In this document: positions 1 to 10,303 of the stretch, in pieces
Numbering within the stretch: the stretch's first letter is position 1
Layout: every line of letters begins with the position of its first letter
Assembly: GCA_964035575.1 (NCBI GenBank)
Contig: OZ037908.1
Coordinates: 62,001-126,000, forward strand
DNA length: 64,000 bases
Direction: 5' to 3'
Source of the DNA: Rhynchopus sp. YZ270_cl-10
Taxonomy: Eukaryota > Euglenozoa > Diplonemea > Diplonemida > Diplonemidae
Made by a program: the position numbers and the translations under genes
Notes under the pieces: generated by a model
Seen by the model: only the letters and a program-made list of their open reading frames with translations
What the model was told of the DNA's origin: nothing
The model's database searches: none

Positions 1-1339
1 AAAAAGAAAGAGGGAAAAAACCCCCTTGAAAAAAAAAGGGGGTCTATGGTGTGGCTGACGACCCCAAAATAGCAGAAAATAGCAGAAAATAGCACCCCCT
101 TTCAGCCACACCAGTCTAACGTCGATATTCATAAGATGCTAAGCTTTTCTGTGCTGAGTCATCTATTTAAAAAAGAAATAACACACTGTTCGCTTCTTCA
201 AACCGGCTGTTGCAAAAGGAAAATTTTGACGAAAAGAAGAATAGGGGAGAATAGGGAAATGTGGGGTAATGTTGTTGGTTCTGTTCACCAAGAGAGTTGC
301 AGTAGTGAGCGACCTCGGCCCGAAAACAGGTCCGTTTTTTTTTGTTGTTTTTTTTTTGTTTGTTTTTTTGTTCGCTTTCGGCTAAACCGGTTGTTTTTTT
401 TGTTGCATTTATTTTCTCCACTCAATGAGTCGTTAAAATACTATTTTCTCCCCTCCATGTATGGGGCAGGCGTTGCCCTGTGTAGACTTCTGTGGTTGTA
501 TGAATTCTGTCAAAAAGTTTTGTTTGTTTGTTTTTAAATACCACTTTCGTTACAAGCAGCCTGGTGTTGTATTCGAGTTCAAAACAAAACAATACTATGG
601 TTGGAGGGGGGTTTGAAAATGTTTTTTTGTATGTTTTTGAAAGTGCTTTGTGCTCTGTTTAATTTTGCTTGATAGTTTTGTAGACGTGGGGTCGGAGGGG
701 TGATTCGCACTTCTTGCGCGCTTTTTCCGCACTTTTTGCGACCCCCATCCATGCAGCCACACCAACAATGTCAATAGCTATCTTCACCCAGGAAAACGGG
801 ACACGAAACAGGGGGGAGGGTTTGTTAGTTGTATGATTTTGTGTGCGTAAAGTGTGTAATATATATTCTGTGGTGACATTTTTATTACTGCAATACTCTC
901 CCACTGACTTGGCAGTGAAGAGGAAACCTCTTTGCCAAAAACTTACCCTGATGCAGTATCAAAGTGCGTGGACACACAAGGTTGTCAAATTTTTCAAAAG
1001 CAAAAAAAAGGGGGAGAAAAAACATTGAATGGATGTGCCTTTCGCTGCACACCACAACACACACATCTGACAATATGTGTGCATGAGCGTTCATTCCCTC
1101 AACCAGTCAGAGGTAGGGGTGTGGGTAGGAAGGAGGAAGGTGTTTGTTGTGTGAGACGAAAAAAACTGAAAACAAAACTTGAAAGATGGGGGAAAAAAAA
1201 AAGAGAAAAAAAAAACAAACCTCGCGGCGGAAAGGGGGGAGAAGTTGAAAAGTGCAAACGTCTCACCCTTCATCGGTGGACGCAGGCACAAAATTTTGAG
1301 TTGCGCTACAAAACTCTACTATACCAAAAAAAATTAATA

Positions 1340-1439
1340 CCGTATTCGTACAAATAATCGACCGTAATGGTGTTCGACCTTTTCAGGATATTTCTTGAAG
1401 TTCGACCTTTTTAACGGTCGATAATTTATACGAATACAG
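1340..1439. repeat. 100-bp MITE with 26-bp terminal inverted repeats
   Basis: The left end (CCGTATTCGTACAAATAATC) and the right end read on the other strand (CTGTATTCGTATAAATTATC) match over about 26 bp, and a TA dinucleotide lies directly outside each end. This fits a small non-autonomous element of the Tc1/mariner type. A second copy with a decayed right end lies at about 32351-32432. Confidence 0.7.
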
Positions 1440-1639
1440 TAAAAGAAAAGGTGATCAGATGAATGTGCCTCACATACAAAGCTTAGAAAACAATAATGCA
1501 AAACAGATGTGTCTCTGCTGTACACACGCATCCCAAGAAAAGAGGGTTAAAGACGGGCTTAAGCCTTGTGTTACTTAGCCACCAACCAAAAGACAACAGA
1601 AAAATGCTTTCTTGAAGAAGTGGATAAAATCTACATGTA

Positions 1640-1800
1640 CTACTTTTTTTTTGATAAATTGTTGACGTAGTGCAGTTGCCCTCGGTTGTGTTGCCACAGT
1701 TTGTGCAATCTCCACTGTCTCTGGTTTTTGTTCATTTTCCCCCCTCAGTCCCCACTGCCTTGCGACGGGGGTACTGGCCATGAGACTCAAACCCTGCACC
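1640..1800. repeat. Interspersed repeat, copy 1 of 2
   Basis: The segment TTGATAAATTGTTG through GCAATCTCCAC is about 85% the same as 12435-12510. Both copies also carry the phrase TACTGGCCAT next to TCAAACCC, but in opposite orientation relative to the shared part. The phrase resembles tRNA-type internal promoter boxes on the minus strand. I could not fold it into a tRNA. Confidence 0.45.
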
Positions 1801-4232
1801 CCCCCCCCTAACGGAAAAATGCTTTTGTTCACTTCGGAGAATCTCTTGAAATCCACCTTTTTTATTTTTTTTTTTTGCGTCTTCTTCCAGGGATTTATAT
1901 ACGATTTTTTTCCTTACCAAAAGTGCAAAAAAAGTGAGGTTGCTATTCCTGAGGGGGCTGCAGGCACGGAGGGGCTTTTTTGAAGAAATGGACTTCAGAT
2001 TGAAGTATCATCATTGTACTAGCCCAGGGGGCTTCACTGGCTAGGGCTCCAGCAGGTCCCACATGCACTATGCCTGACTCCAGCACGCAGGGTAGCATTC
2101 ACAGCACCTTTCACCCCTTCAGGAGGAGTGCACAAAAGGGCACCCGGATGCAATTTTTCACCCATATCAGGACTCATGCAGGGTCCTAGGTATAGGGAAC
2201 GGAAAAGGTGCGGCACCTTTTCCGTTAAATTCGGATTTTTTTTTTTTTTTTTTTTTTTTTTGGGGGGATTTTTTTTTTTGGGTCCCCCCAAAGAAAAATA
2301 TCCCAGTAACGGGGGTCCCTCCTACACTCAGTTCACAACAGAATTTTTTGCTACCCAAAATCTCAATTTCCCATACAAAAATGCTCGCATTCAGAAGGAA
2401 AGCGCCCGCGAAACCCGAGGGGGCTCAAGGGCACACCGTGGGAGAACTCGACTCATTTGGTCAAACGCCGAAGGAAAAGGAAGCATGCAGCGAAGTGAAA
2501 GCAAAAAAGTAGCGTACCGTGCGCCTGCGGCGCAAGATTGCAACACACCCTTTCCCATGACATAGTTTGTCAGTAAAAATCTGCAATTTTAAGCAACATT
2601 TTTTTTTGAAATGTTGCGTACCGTGGCTTCGCCAGAAACTTTCGTTTTAGCAAAATACGGAAGCAAAATTTACGCAAACTGACGATAATTATCAACGAAA
2701 ATGCTATTTTATGCCAACATTTTTGAAATGTTGCGTACCGTGGCTTCGCCAGGAACCTTTGGGTGCCATGAGCGTTGTTTCTTTTTGTAAATGTACTGAG
2801 GTTACTGATAAGCGCACGATTCTTTCGTGCCGCACATTCTTGGATGGGTAGCATCATTTTCGTTGGAGTAATCATTTTTTGAGGCTGTTGTGGGGTGGCG
2901 AAATTTTCCGCGCGCAGCGCGGAAAATTTTTTTTTTGCAGCACCTTTTCCGTTTCCGTTTTTTTTATTTGGACCTAGAACCCTGACTCATGACTCAATTT
3001 TTTTTTTTTGCGAAGCAAAAAAAAATAATATAATATGGCGCCGCAGGCGAAAAAAAATTGGGGTACGGTGTAAAAATCTAGCCTTTTACACCACAGAGTC
3101 ACTCAACGAACCCTTTTTTGCGGAGCAAAAAAGGAAAAATGGCGCCGCAGGCAAAAAAAAATTGGGTACAGCCTGTATGGTACGGGATTTTATGGTGCGG
3201 TCAGCAACCCAGTTCCCCAAAAAATGCAAAAAACTTTTTTTCCAAATCTGCAAAAGTTTTTTTTTTTTTTTCAAAACTGAGGTTCAGCCTCAGTTCTACT
3301 ATGGTATATAAATCTCTGTCTTCTTCTTTTCTTTTTTTTGGTAATCTGTTGGGTTACCCTATTCTTATCCATCCCCATTACCACAGAACATGCCACACCT
3401 CACTTCCAAGAGTATGACAAAAAAGGGGAACAATCCACGCTAGGGGGGTTTGTCTGAAAGTTGTTGTTTTTGCTTTGTGCTCTTCTTGTTTTGGTGGTCT
3501 TTAAAAATGTACTATCCAACAATCCACGCTAGGGGGGACACTTTGCGCCTTCCACCACCTCATCTGCACGCCTTTTTTATTTACAAACAGACGTGCCATC
3601 CCCCATCCAATTTGGGGTACATGATAACACTCAAGACGGGTGCTGACCACTCAAATGACCCACACAGAGCACTGGGAAAATGTTCTGATCTTAAGAACTA
3701 TCCTTGGCCTTTGCTTTCAATTTGCGCAAAACAGATGATCTGTAATATGAAGGGTATCTTTGATAGCTTTTTTGGGGTTTGAAAGTTTTGTTTTGTTTTT
3801 GCTACTTTATTTTACTCTTTTTTTGCAGGATTTTGATAGCTTTGGGAGGGGGGGAAGTAAGTTGAGAAGGAATGGTAAAGGAGTGGGGTTTGAATTTATT
3901 TTGTATTTTCCCCACAACCTTCGCAAACCCGCAATTATTACTTGCTTTTTATTTTATTTTTTTGCACCCAAAAAAAAGGGGGGGATAAGGGGAGATAGAA
4001 AAGGGTAGAAAGTCAAAGAACCTAGAACAAAAGGGGTGGATAGTTGATCTTTAAAAGAAAAAAACCTACTGAGAAGAAATAACTACGAAACGACAACGAC
4101 TAAAAAATAAAATAAAATAAAATAAACGTGACACACGAACACATCCCTCCCCCCCCTGATTCATCATATATTTTTTTTTCCCTCACTGAATTTTCATCCC
4201 GCAAACCCCACAAAACACCCCCCATTTCCCCA

Positions 4233-7200
4233 TTACGCTCTGTCTAAAGAAGCTTGGAGCCCGTGGTCTTGCCCGCCGAAGTTGCAGATTGCTCGTAACG
4301 CTGTACGGTATGTTTTCATGGAGTGACCTGTCTTGATGTTCTCAACTGTGTCGAAGGGTTCGAAGAGGGACATCGGGAAGCAGTCCATGAAGACGCCTTC
4401 GATCCAACTTGGGTTGATCAGACAGTTGCCGTATGTGTCCACACGGACCCTTCTGAATGGATGTTCGTACCTCGCGCGGAGGAAGCCTAGGTTCATCTTT
4501 GGAGGGTGGTTCGGGACTGGGTCGGCTGGATGGACCATGCCCCATGCGTCGGGGACAACTTCCTTGAACATCTTACAGAACGTTGTGTTCCCGACACGTG
4601 GTGTGCCATAGTTGTAGAGACTCACCCAGGTGGAGGGGTAGGCCCGCGCAATGGCGTACGATGCGAGGGTGGCCAAGGCGCCACCAAGGGAATGTCCTGT
4701 GCAGACGACACGCACCTTGAGGCCAAGGTCCGCGGCCTTCTGCAGTTCAGTGGCAACGACTTCCATCAGGTCGACCTTGAGCATCTCCCAGACCAGGGTG
4801 AAGCCACGGTGTGCACAGGGCTTTTCGTCGTGCCAGCGTGTTTCGTGCATGCGGTCGGCCATTTCTGCGTAGGGGTGTCTGTTGATCTGCAGATCACTTT
4901 TGAGGTTAGAAGTGTTGCGTGTACCACGGAACACCACAGCAATGACCAGGAGGTCTGCCTCACCTTCTGTGGCAAGCTGCTTTGTGCACACCATAGCGCG
5001 GTTGTCCTTTCTGTCAAGCAACGACTTTAACGCCCACCCAAAAGCGTTCAGATCCATAAATGAACGCGAAATGTTCTGTCCCCAGGCTTCGCTGTTCGGC
5101 TCAAAACGGTATTCATCATGACAGTCAGCGTAAGGGTCTTGGTTGAACCCAAACCCAAGCCACTTCTTGAAGCCCGTAGCCGAGGGGCGGCGTTCGAGGG
5201 CAGGCTGTGCCGGGGTGGTGAGCGGGGAGACGGCCGGTTGGGGGTGTTGGAGTTGCTGCTTTTTCTGGAGCTTTTTGTTTTTGGGTCGTGGGTCTGGCTT
5301 TGCGGGGGAGGGTGAAGGGATTGCGTTTTGGCAGCGCTTCACGACTGGGGATGAGTTGCCGTCTTGATCTGCCATGGTCACAACGTAGCCATCACTTTCT
5401 TGCGACGGTGGGGGGCCTACATCATGCGAAGGGTTTGTGGTCCCATCCGCCCCATCTTGATCAAACGCAGATGCGGACCCACCCTCAGAACGCACGGACA
5501 ATGCAGACTTTGCTCTGTGCAGCATTTCCATCGGCTTCATTGCCAATGCGCTCACGAAGCTGCCACCACGAGAACGGCGGCGCGCACTGCGTGGCATATC
5601 CTCCTCATCGTCGTCGTCTGCACGCACTGTGACGGACACATCATTGCCAAGCTTCACGGAGGACAGCTTCGCAGATCCAGGCACCTGAGGCGACGGCGGC
5701 TGACTCCCACTCCGCGTCACTGCCTGCAGCAACGAAGAGTCGAGGCGAAGCTCTCTAGGGCCGTCACGCCGGATGCTGTCTTCACCCGGATCGCTTTGGA
5801 TGTTGAGCTCATCCTTGAGAAGGTGGTCTCTGTAAAGCTCAAGGTCTTTATCCAAGAGGAGCGACGCTGCTGGGATCGACTCTGTTGGTTGACGTACGTC
5901 AGGCTGTGGCGATGCTTCGAAGGATTTGCCAGTACCCTGCAGGACGTCAGGATCGCTGTCGGCCGCGTCGAAGCACCATAGGTTCGGGAGGCGCGGGGAG
6001 GTCTTGCGCTTCTCCTCGCGCTTCTTCTTGCGTGACCGTTTCTTGCGTTTCTTTTGCACCTCCTGCCGCACCGTCTTCCCAACCAAGGTGCGCCCAAAGA
6101 GCGTCCGAGGAATCACCGCAGCAGCAGCAAGCACGCAACACCCAGGGGTAGGGCCACGTCTCAGAATCTTAGAGGTCTTCAGAAGAACACGTAGAGGCGG
6201 GTTGAGATACACTTCCTGCGACAGAATCGACATTTCTGCCGCCAAATGCAAATTAAAGAGGTGCTGTTCACCGTGGTACGCAGGGCGCGGGCGGGATTGG
6301 TCCACCTCCCTTCCCTCCACCTCTGTGTCCTTCGGCTTCTCCTTCTCGTCGGGATGCTCCATCGAATCGGTGCTCGACCCGTTGATGGACAAAGGGTCGG
6401 TCGGTTCGGTCCCTGTTGTAGATGTGATACGGCGTACTTCGGGGAGAGATGTCTGGTACGAAGCTGCCAGAGGCAGGGCGTCGAGGTACTCGCGTTCCAT
6501 GCCGTAGGGTTCGTGCCCACTGCTGTTTCTGCTCTGCATCGCAGTGACGACCGCATAGGCTACAGCAGCAACACCGCCCGACACTGCGGCAGCAAGACTC
6601 TCGCAATGCTTCCTCTCTGAGAACGGCGTGCTGTGCCCCCAATCGCTCCCCCTCTGAGTGAACAGCCAGCGAAGCTCCTCCGAATATGTCAAAAAGAAGT
6701 AGGGTGTGCAGTTTGTCACCCGAATCCGCGCTAGGGTACCGGCCTCAAAGATTGTCGTGGTCCAATGCTCACGGTAGGACGGCGGTGGGATGCTACCATC
6801 CTGTTTATATGTTGGGAGGGGCTTCAGTGCGTTTGCCATGATACAGCTGTAGACACAGGTTACTATTGCCATGCCGAGACGTCTGTGGACTTCGGTGTCT
6901 TCTATCTCGAGGAGATGTTTGGAGAGGGAAACTTGAGAGTCGATGATGAGGTTGGCAAGCTCGCAGAGGAGGGTAGGGATCGAGCAGAAGTAGACAAGAC
7001 GGATGAGGAGCTGCTGTCTGCGGGAGCTGAGGTAGTGTGTGATGCGGAGCTTGCGCCGTACCTTGTAGAGGAGGTACACACAGCACACCCCTCCCACAAT
7101 CGCCAGCACCATCGCAATTTGGTCCTGCAACGTTGTGCTACCAAAGTCTGAGCGTGCGGTTCGGTCTCCCCAATCAGTCTCAGCACGCCCGACAATGCCA

Positions 7201-9668
7201 ACAATGACTAATAAAAGAAACGCTAAGAACACAAAGCCGCTTTGGATAGACGGGAGGCGTCTTCTCAAGGCTCTTAAATACTCTCGTGAGTAGTAAGCAT
7301 TTGGCCCGTCACCCGGCTCAGGCTCGGGTGTTTTGACGCCAAAGAGCTTCATCGGGATATATTGCAGGAAGAGGTCGCGCCGCTCCTCCCTGGTGTACGC
7401 AGAGAGGATGATGTTCACGTTCATCGCGACAAATGCGTAGGGCGCGTAGTACCCCATGTCCACCTCCATGAAGTACGCGAACTTCGCCCAGTCGGAGCGT
7501 TCCGGCCTGCGCTTGTAGAGGTTGAGGATGAAGAAGGGGTCCAGGTAGAAGATGGTGAGGGCAAGGAAGACGACGACCCAGCACTGCTCGGGGAGGAGTG
7601 CGAACCAGCCGCCGCCGTCCTTGATGGAGAGGATGAAGCTGACGAAGGCGGCGCAGACGACAATGACACAGCCGCCACGGATCATAGCCTCGGCTAGGGT
7701 GTACAGCTCGGATACGACGAAGGTCTGGAACTGCACCTCCTCCCAGGTGAGCTTCACTGGTGGTGCGGAGGTGATCTGTATCGTGACCTGTTTGGATTTG
7801 CCAAGGAGCGAGCCGTACTCTGCAGTGTCCCAGAGGGTGAGGACAGGGAAGCGCTCGCAGTAGGACTCATCGGCGTCGCAGTCAAGCCGCACGCTGCTGT
7901 TGCTGATCATCTCGTGGTCGCCGCCGTCTTCATCAGACTCCCACACCGCCACGTGCACAAGACTGTTGTCTGCACGCGTCTGCCACAACGCATCACTCGA
8001 GCTCCGCAGACCTTCATCCGAAAGACCGATCTTCGACAACGCCGTCACCTCTGCTTTGTGCGCATCATTCCGAATCCTCATCAGAATGACCACGTATCTG
8101 CGCCACGCGCTGATCTCGTATGCGCCTTTCCATTGGATCTGGCTGTCCACACCAAAGGCATTTGGCGTGCCGTCGTTGAGCGACACTTCGGGAATGCAGT
8201 CGTCGTCTTCACGGCGCGACCCCCACACCGCGTAGGTCCGCTGCAGGGCGTTCGAATGCTGCGAATAGGTGTGGTACGACACTGTGCCGTAGGTCTGCGT
8301 TGTGTTCTCTGTCGCCTCGGGGAGGAGGGAGAGGTCGTGGAAGAGGGTCTCCTTGGCGGCATCGGTTGCCCAGGCTGCGGGGCTCCAGTGGGAGTCGCGA
8401 CTCATCCATACACAGGCCGCATAGTTCGCCTGAAGCTGCGTATTATCATCACCGAACTGCGCGACATACGTCGCAAACGGCGTCCCCGACGCAGTGTAGT
8501 CCGCTAGATACGATGTTGCATTGGAAAACACCAACAACGGCTGTGGGAACCCCGACGACGTTCGAGCACCTTCCTCTAGGATCGGGAGGAGCAGGCCGGT
8601 CACCTTGAGAGAGAGCAGGAAGGTCGCGTTGGAGAATGCTTGCGACCCGCATTGTGTTCCGATTGGAACAACGCGGAGCCATGTATCGAGGAAGCCTGGT
8701 TGGTAGCATTGGTTCGTCTGTGCGTAGAAGGAGTTGGTGCCTGCTGCATAGGAGATGTTGAGGGCGTCGATCTCGCAGTCGGGGAGGTACGGCAGCCATT
8801 CCACCTCCTCGTGCACGCCGATGCCGTGCTCGCAGTCATCTCCGCAGAGGTCGCGACAACGCCAGCGTGGCCATCCTGTAGACTGCATCAAGTACACCGC
8901 ACTCTCAGCAACAAACAAACCAATCGCAATCAAAAACAGCAACGCCCCGATCTTGGAGTACCCCTTCCTCGCCCGCTCCAGCCGAAGCAGCTGCACATTC
9001 CCCATCTTCCGATCAAAATCCAGAAACGGGTCGTGCACCATCTTCCCCTCCACCGTCTGCTGCAACATCCCAAGCTGTTCTCTTGTACTGTCCAGCTCTG
9101 TCTCCATTTTATGAACCTGGTCGATCAGCTCATGCCCTGGGTTCGCCCTGAGGAGAGTGGAGGTACCCCTTTGCGGAGAAAACCCCGGCGAATGCAGGAT
9201 CTGCTGCACTGGGGATGCGACAGCGGACATAGGAAGGGTCGGCATGGTGGTGCAATAGGACATGGCTTTGGTGGGCGGGTCCGAGCGGGAGGTCGGATGG
9301 TCGTCAAAGTCATCGGAGTTGTGAATATGCGACATGGCAGTCATCTGGGTCTGTGTAAGCGAGGCAAACCCTTGATGCGCATTTTCGGGGCAGTTGAAGG
9401 ACTTCTGCTGGCAAGGAAGCATCCCAGGACACTCCTCCTCATCCATCGTCATCGTCTTCAGCAACGTCGCTGTCACCTTCCCTGGACCGCTTGTGTCCCC
9501 TCCTCTCACTTCATCCAACGTTCTCGGTATCATCATACTCGGCGACCTATGCCCCAGCATGGGGCTAATAGTACCACCACCACCACCACCATGTCCACCT
9601 ACCCCATCCATGTGCACACTACGAAAACTACAATTGCTTATGAGCGGCGGGTTGCTTTGCGCACTCAT
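4233..9668 (-). CDS. Class 3 lipase fused to an N-terminal seven-helix membrane module
   Basis: The 1811-residue single-exon protein ends in a class 3 (DAG-lipase-like) alpha/beta hydrolase domain at about residues 1540-1790. The nucleophile elbow GHSLGGAL is near residue 1657, a candidate Asp lies in HPADPVP near 1714 and a candidate His in GHSMKTY near 1783. FRGTRN marks the oxyanion-side strand. The N-terminal 240 residues are Ser/Met-rich and probably cytosolic. One helix at about 240-262 is followed by a 400-residue cysteine-containing lumenal domain, then about seven helices between 660 and 1010. The phrase PEQCWVVVFLALTIF with following DPFF recalls the Wntless/TMEM181 seven-helix family. 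A charged, Lys/Arg-rich linker joins this to the lipase. By family knowledge it should hydrolyse an acyl ester at a membrane. The Wntless-type assignment is inferred from motif resemblance only. Confidence 0.82.
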   Translation of the reverse strand: MSAQSNPPLISNCSFRSVHMDGVGGHGGGGGGTISPMLGHRSPSMMIPRTLDEVRGGDTSGPGKVTATLLKTMTMDEEECPGMLPCQQKSFNCPENAHQGFASLTQTQMTAMSHIHNSDDFDDHPTSRSDPPTKAMSYCTTMPTLPMSAVASPVQQILHSPGFSPQRGTSTLLRANPGHELIDQVHKMETELDSTREQLGMLQQTVEGKMVHDPFLDFDRKMGNVQLLRLERARKGYSKIGALLFLIAIGLFVAESAVYLMQSTGWPRWRCRDLCGDDCEHGIGVHEEVEWLPYLPDCEIDALNISYAAGTNSFYAQTNQCYQPGFLDTWLRVVPIGTQCGSQAFSNATFLLSLKVTGLLLPILEEGARTSSGFPQPLLVFSNATSYLADYTASGTPFATYVAQFGDDNTQLQANYAACVWMSRDSHWSPAAWATDAAKETLFHDLSLLPEATENTTQTYGTVSYHTYSQHSNALQRTYAVWGSRREDDDCIPEVSLNDGTPNAFGVDSQIQWKGAYEISAWRRYVVILMRIRNDAHKAEVTALSKIGLSDEGLRSSSDALWQTRADNSLVHVAVWESDEDGGDHEMISNSSVRLDCDADESYCERFPVLTLWDTAEYGSLLGKSKQVTIQITSAPPVKLTWEEVQFQTFVVSELYTLAEAMIRGGCVIVVCAAFVSFILSIKDGGGWFALLPEQCWVVVFLALTIFYLDPFFILNLYKRRPERSDWAKFAYFMEVDMGYYAPYAFVAMNVNIILSAYTREERRDLFLQYIPMKLFGVKTPEPEPGDGPNAYYSREYLRALRRRLPSIQSGFVFLAFLLLVIVGIVGRAETDWGDRTARSDFGSTTLQDQIAMVLAIVGGVCCVYLLYKVRRKLRITHYLSSRRQQLLIRLVYFCSIPTLLCELANLIIDSQVSLSKHLLEIEDTEVHRRLGMAIVTCVYSCIMANALKPLPTYKQDGSIPPPSYREHWTTTIFEAGTLARIRVTNCTPYFFLTYSEELRWLFTQRGSDWGHSTPFSERKHCESLAAAVSGGVAAVAYAVVTAMQSRNSSGHEPYGMEREYLDALPLAASYQTSLPEVRRITSTTGTEPTDPLSINGSSTDSMEHPDEKEKPKDTEVEGREVDQSRPRPAYHGEQHLFNLHLAAEMSILSQEVYLNPPLRVLLKTSKILRRGPTPGCCVLAAAAVIPRTLFGRTLVGKTVRQEVQKKRKKRSRKKKREEKRKTSPRLPNLWCFDAADSDPDVLQGTGKSFEASPQPDVRQPTESIPAASLLLDKDLELYRDHLLKDELNIQSDPGEDSIRRDGPRELRLDSSLLQAVTRSGSQPPSPQVPGSAKLSSVKLGNDVSVTVRADDDDEEDMPRSARRRSRGGSFVSALAMKPMEMLHRAKSALSVRSEGGSASAFDQDGADGTTNPSHDVGPPPSQESDGYVVTMADQDGNSSPVVKRCQNAIPSPSPAKPDPRPKNKKLQKKQQLQHPQPAVSPLTTPAQPALERRPSATGFKKWLGFGFNQDPYADCHDEYRFEPNSEAWGQNISRSFMDLNAFGWALKSLLDRKDNRAMVCTKQLATEGEADLLVIAVVFRGTRNTSNLKSDLQINRHPYAEMADRMHETRWHDEKPCAHRGFTLVWEMLKVDLMEVVATELQKAADLGLKVRVVCTGHSLGGALATLASYAIARAYPSTWVSLYNYGTPRVGNTTFCKMFKEVVPDAWGMVHPADPVPNHPPKMNLGFLRARYEHPFRRVRVDTYGNCLINPSWIEGVFMDCFPMSLFEPFDTVENIKTGHSMKTYRTALRAICNFGGQDHGLQASLDRA

Positions 9669-10303
9669 TGTAAGAGATGAGGAAGGGGGGGTGGAGAGGG
9701 AGGAGGGGGAAAAAAAGGCTGAGCTAAACCTTCAGCAGCCCATTTTTTGGGGGTATTTTTTTTTGGGAGGGGAGGGGGGGTTTGTTGGGTGGGTAGGTGT
9801 GGGGAGGGGAGGGGGGGAGAACTGCCCCCTCTCGCTTCCTGTGGATGTGTGGATGTGTGTGTTTGATATAACGGATTTAGAGGAGGTAACGCCTGAACGG
9901 AGTATATGCGTAGTCCACTTTTTGTGGGTGTGTTTGTTAGGGGTAAGTCTTGCGGCAGAATATGGCTCCGTGTCTGGGGTTGTTTATTTGGTGGGAGGGT
10001 TTGATTTTGCAAAAGAGATTTCCCCATTTTTTTTCTATTCTTTTTTTGGTACAATACAAGCGAAGTCAACCTTCAAAAAAAAAGGCTGCAATTCAGTGGG
10101 TTTCACTGTTTTTTTTCGCATCTGAAAAGGGATGCGTCTGTTTCGTTTTTCCCTTTTCCGTTCCGCGGTAAAGTGCGGTGAAGTTGGAATGCTTGAAAAA
10201 CAGAAGAAGGTGTGCATTTTTGATAAGAATCTGAACACGGTGAAACAGCCCAACGAACAAACTGTTTTAGACTTTTTTTTTTTGGCCAAGAAACAATCTT
10301 TTT
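9669..10303. other. Intergenic spacer with candidate 5' leader of the lipase gene
   Basis: No gene is visible. On the minus strand the first AG upstream of the lipase start is at about 9719, followed by a C/T-rich leader of about 50 nt. At about 9935-9965 lies TCTTGCGGCAGAATATGGC, a phrase also found at 32240-32270 and, inverted, at 46562-46592, so it belongs to a short interspersed repeat. Confidence 0.5.

Larger units (their letters stand above)
1..4232. other. Gene-free left flank with T tracts, palindromes and short repeats
   Basis: I see no credible gene here. The stretch holds long T runs (about 2238-2261), C/G-poor spacer and several short repeats. A motif reading TTGCGTACCGTGGCTTCGCC occurs at about 2612 and 2732, and related sequence (GCGTACCGTGCGCCTGCGGC) at 2515 and again at 36238. 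A unit containing GGCGCCGCAGGC between A/T runs occurs near 3036 and 3140. ACAATCCACGCTAGGGGGG occurs at about 3430 and 3520. Open frames here are short and low in complexity. The part next to 4232 should include the 3' untranslated region of the lipase gene. Confidence 0.6.

Noticed and set aside
1750-1800. tRNA-type promoter boxes
   Set aside because: B-box-like and A-box-like phrases occur in the wrong order and no cloverleaf can be drawn.
8640-9680. 346-codon plus-strand open frame
   Set aside because: It is the antisense of the lipase gene; no family features and opposite to all genes.
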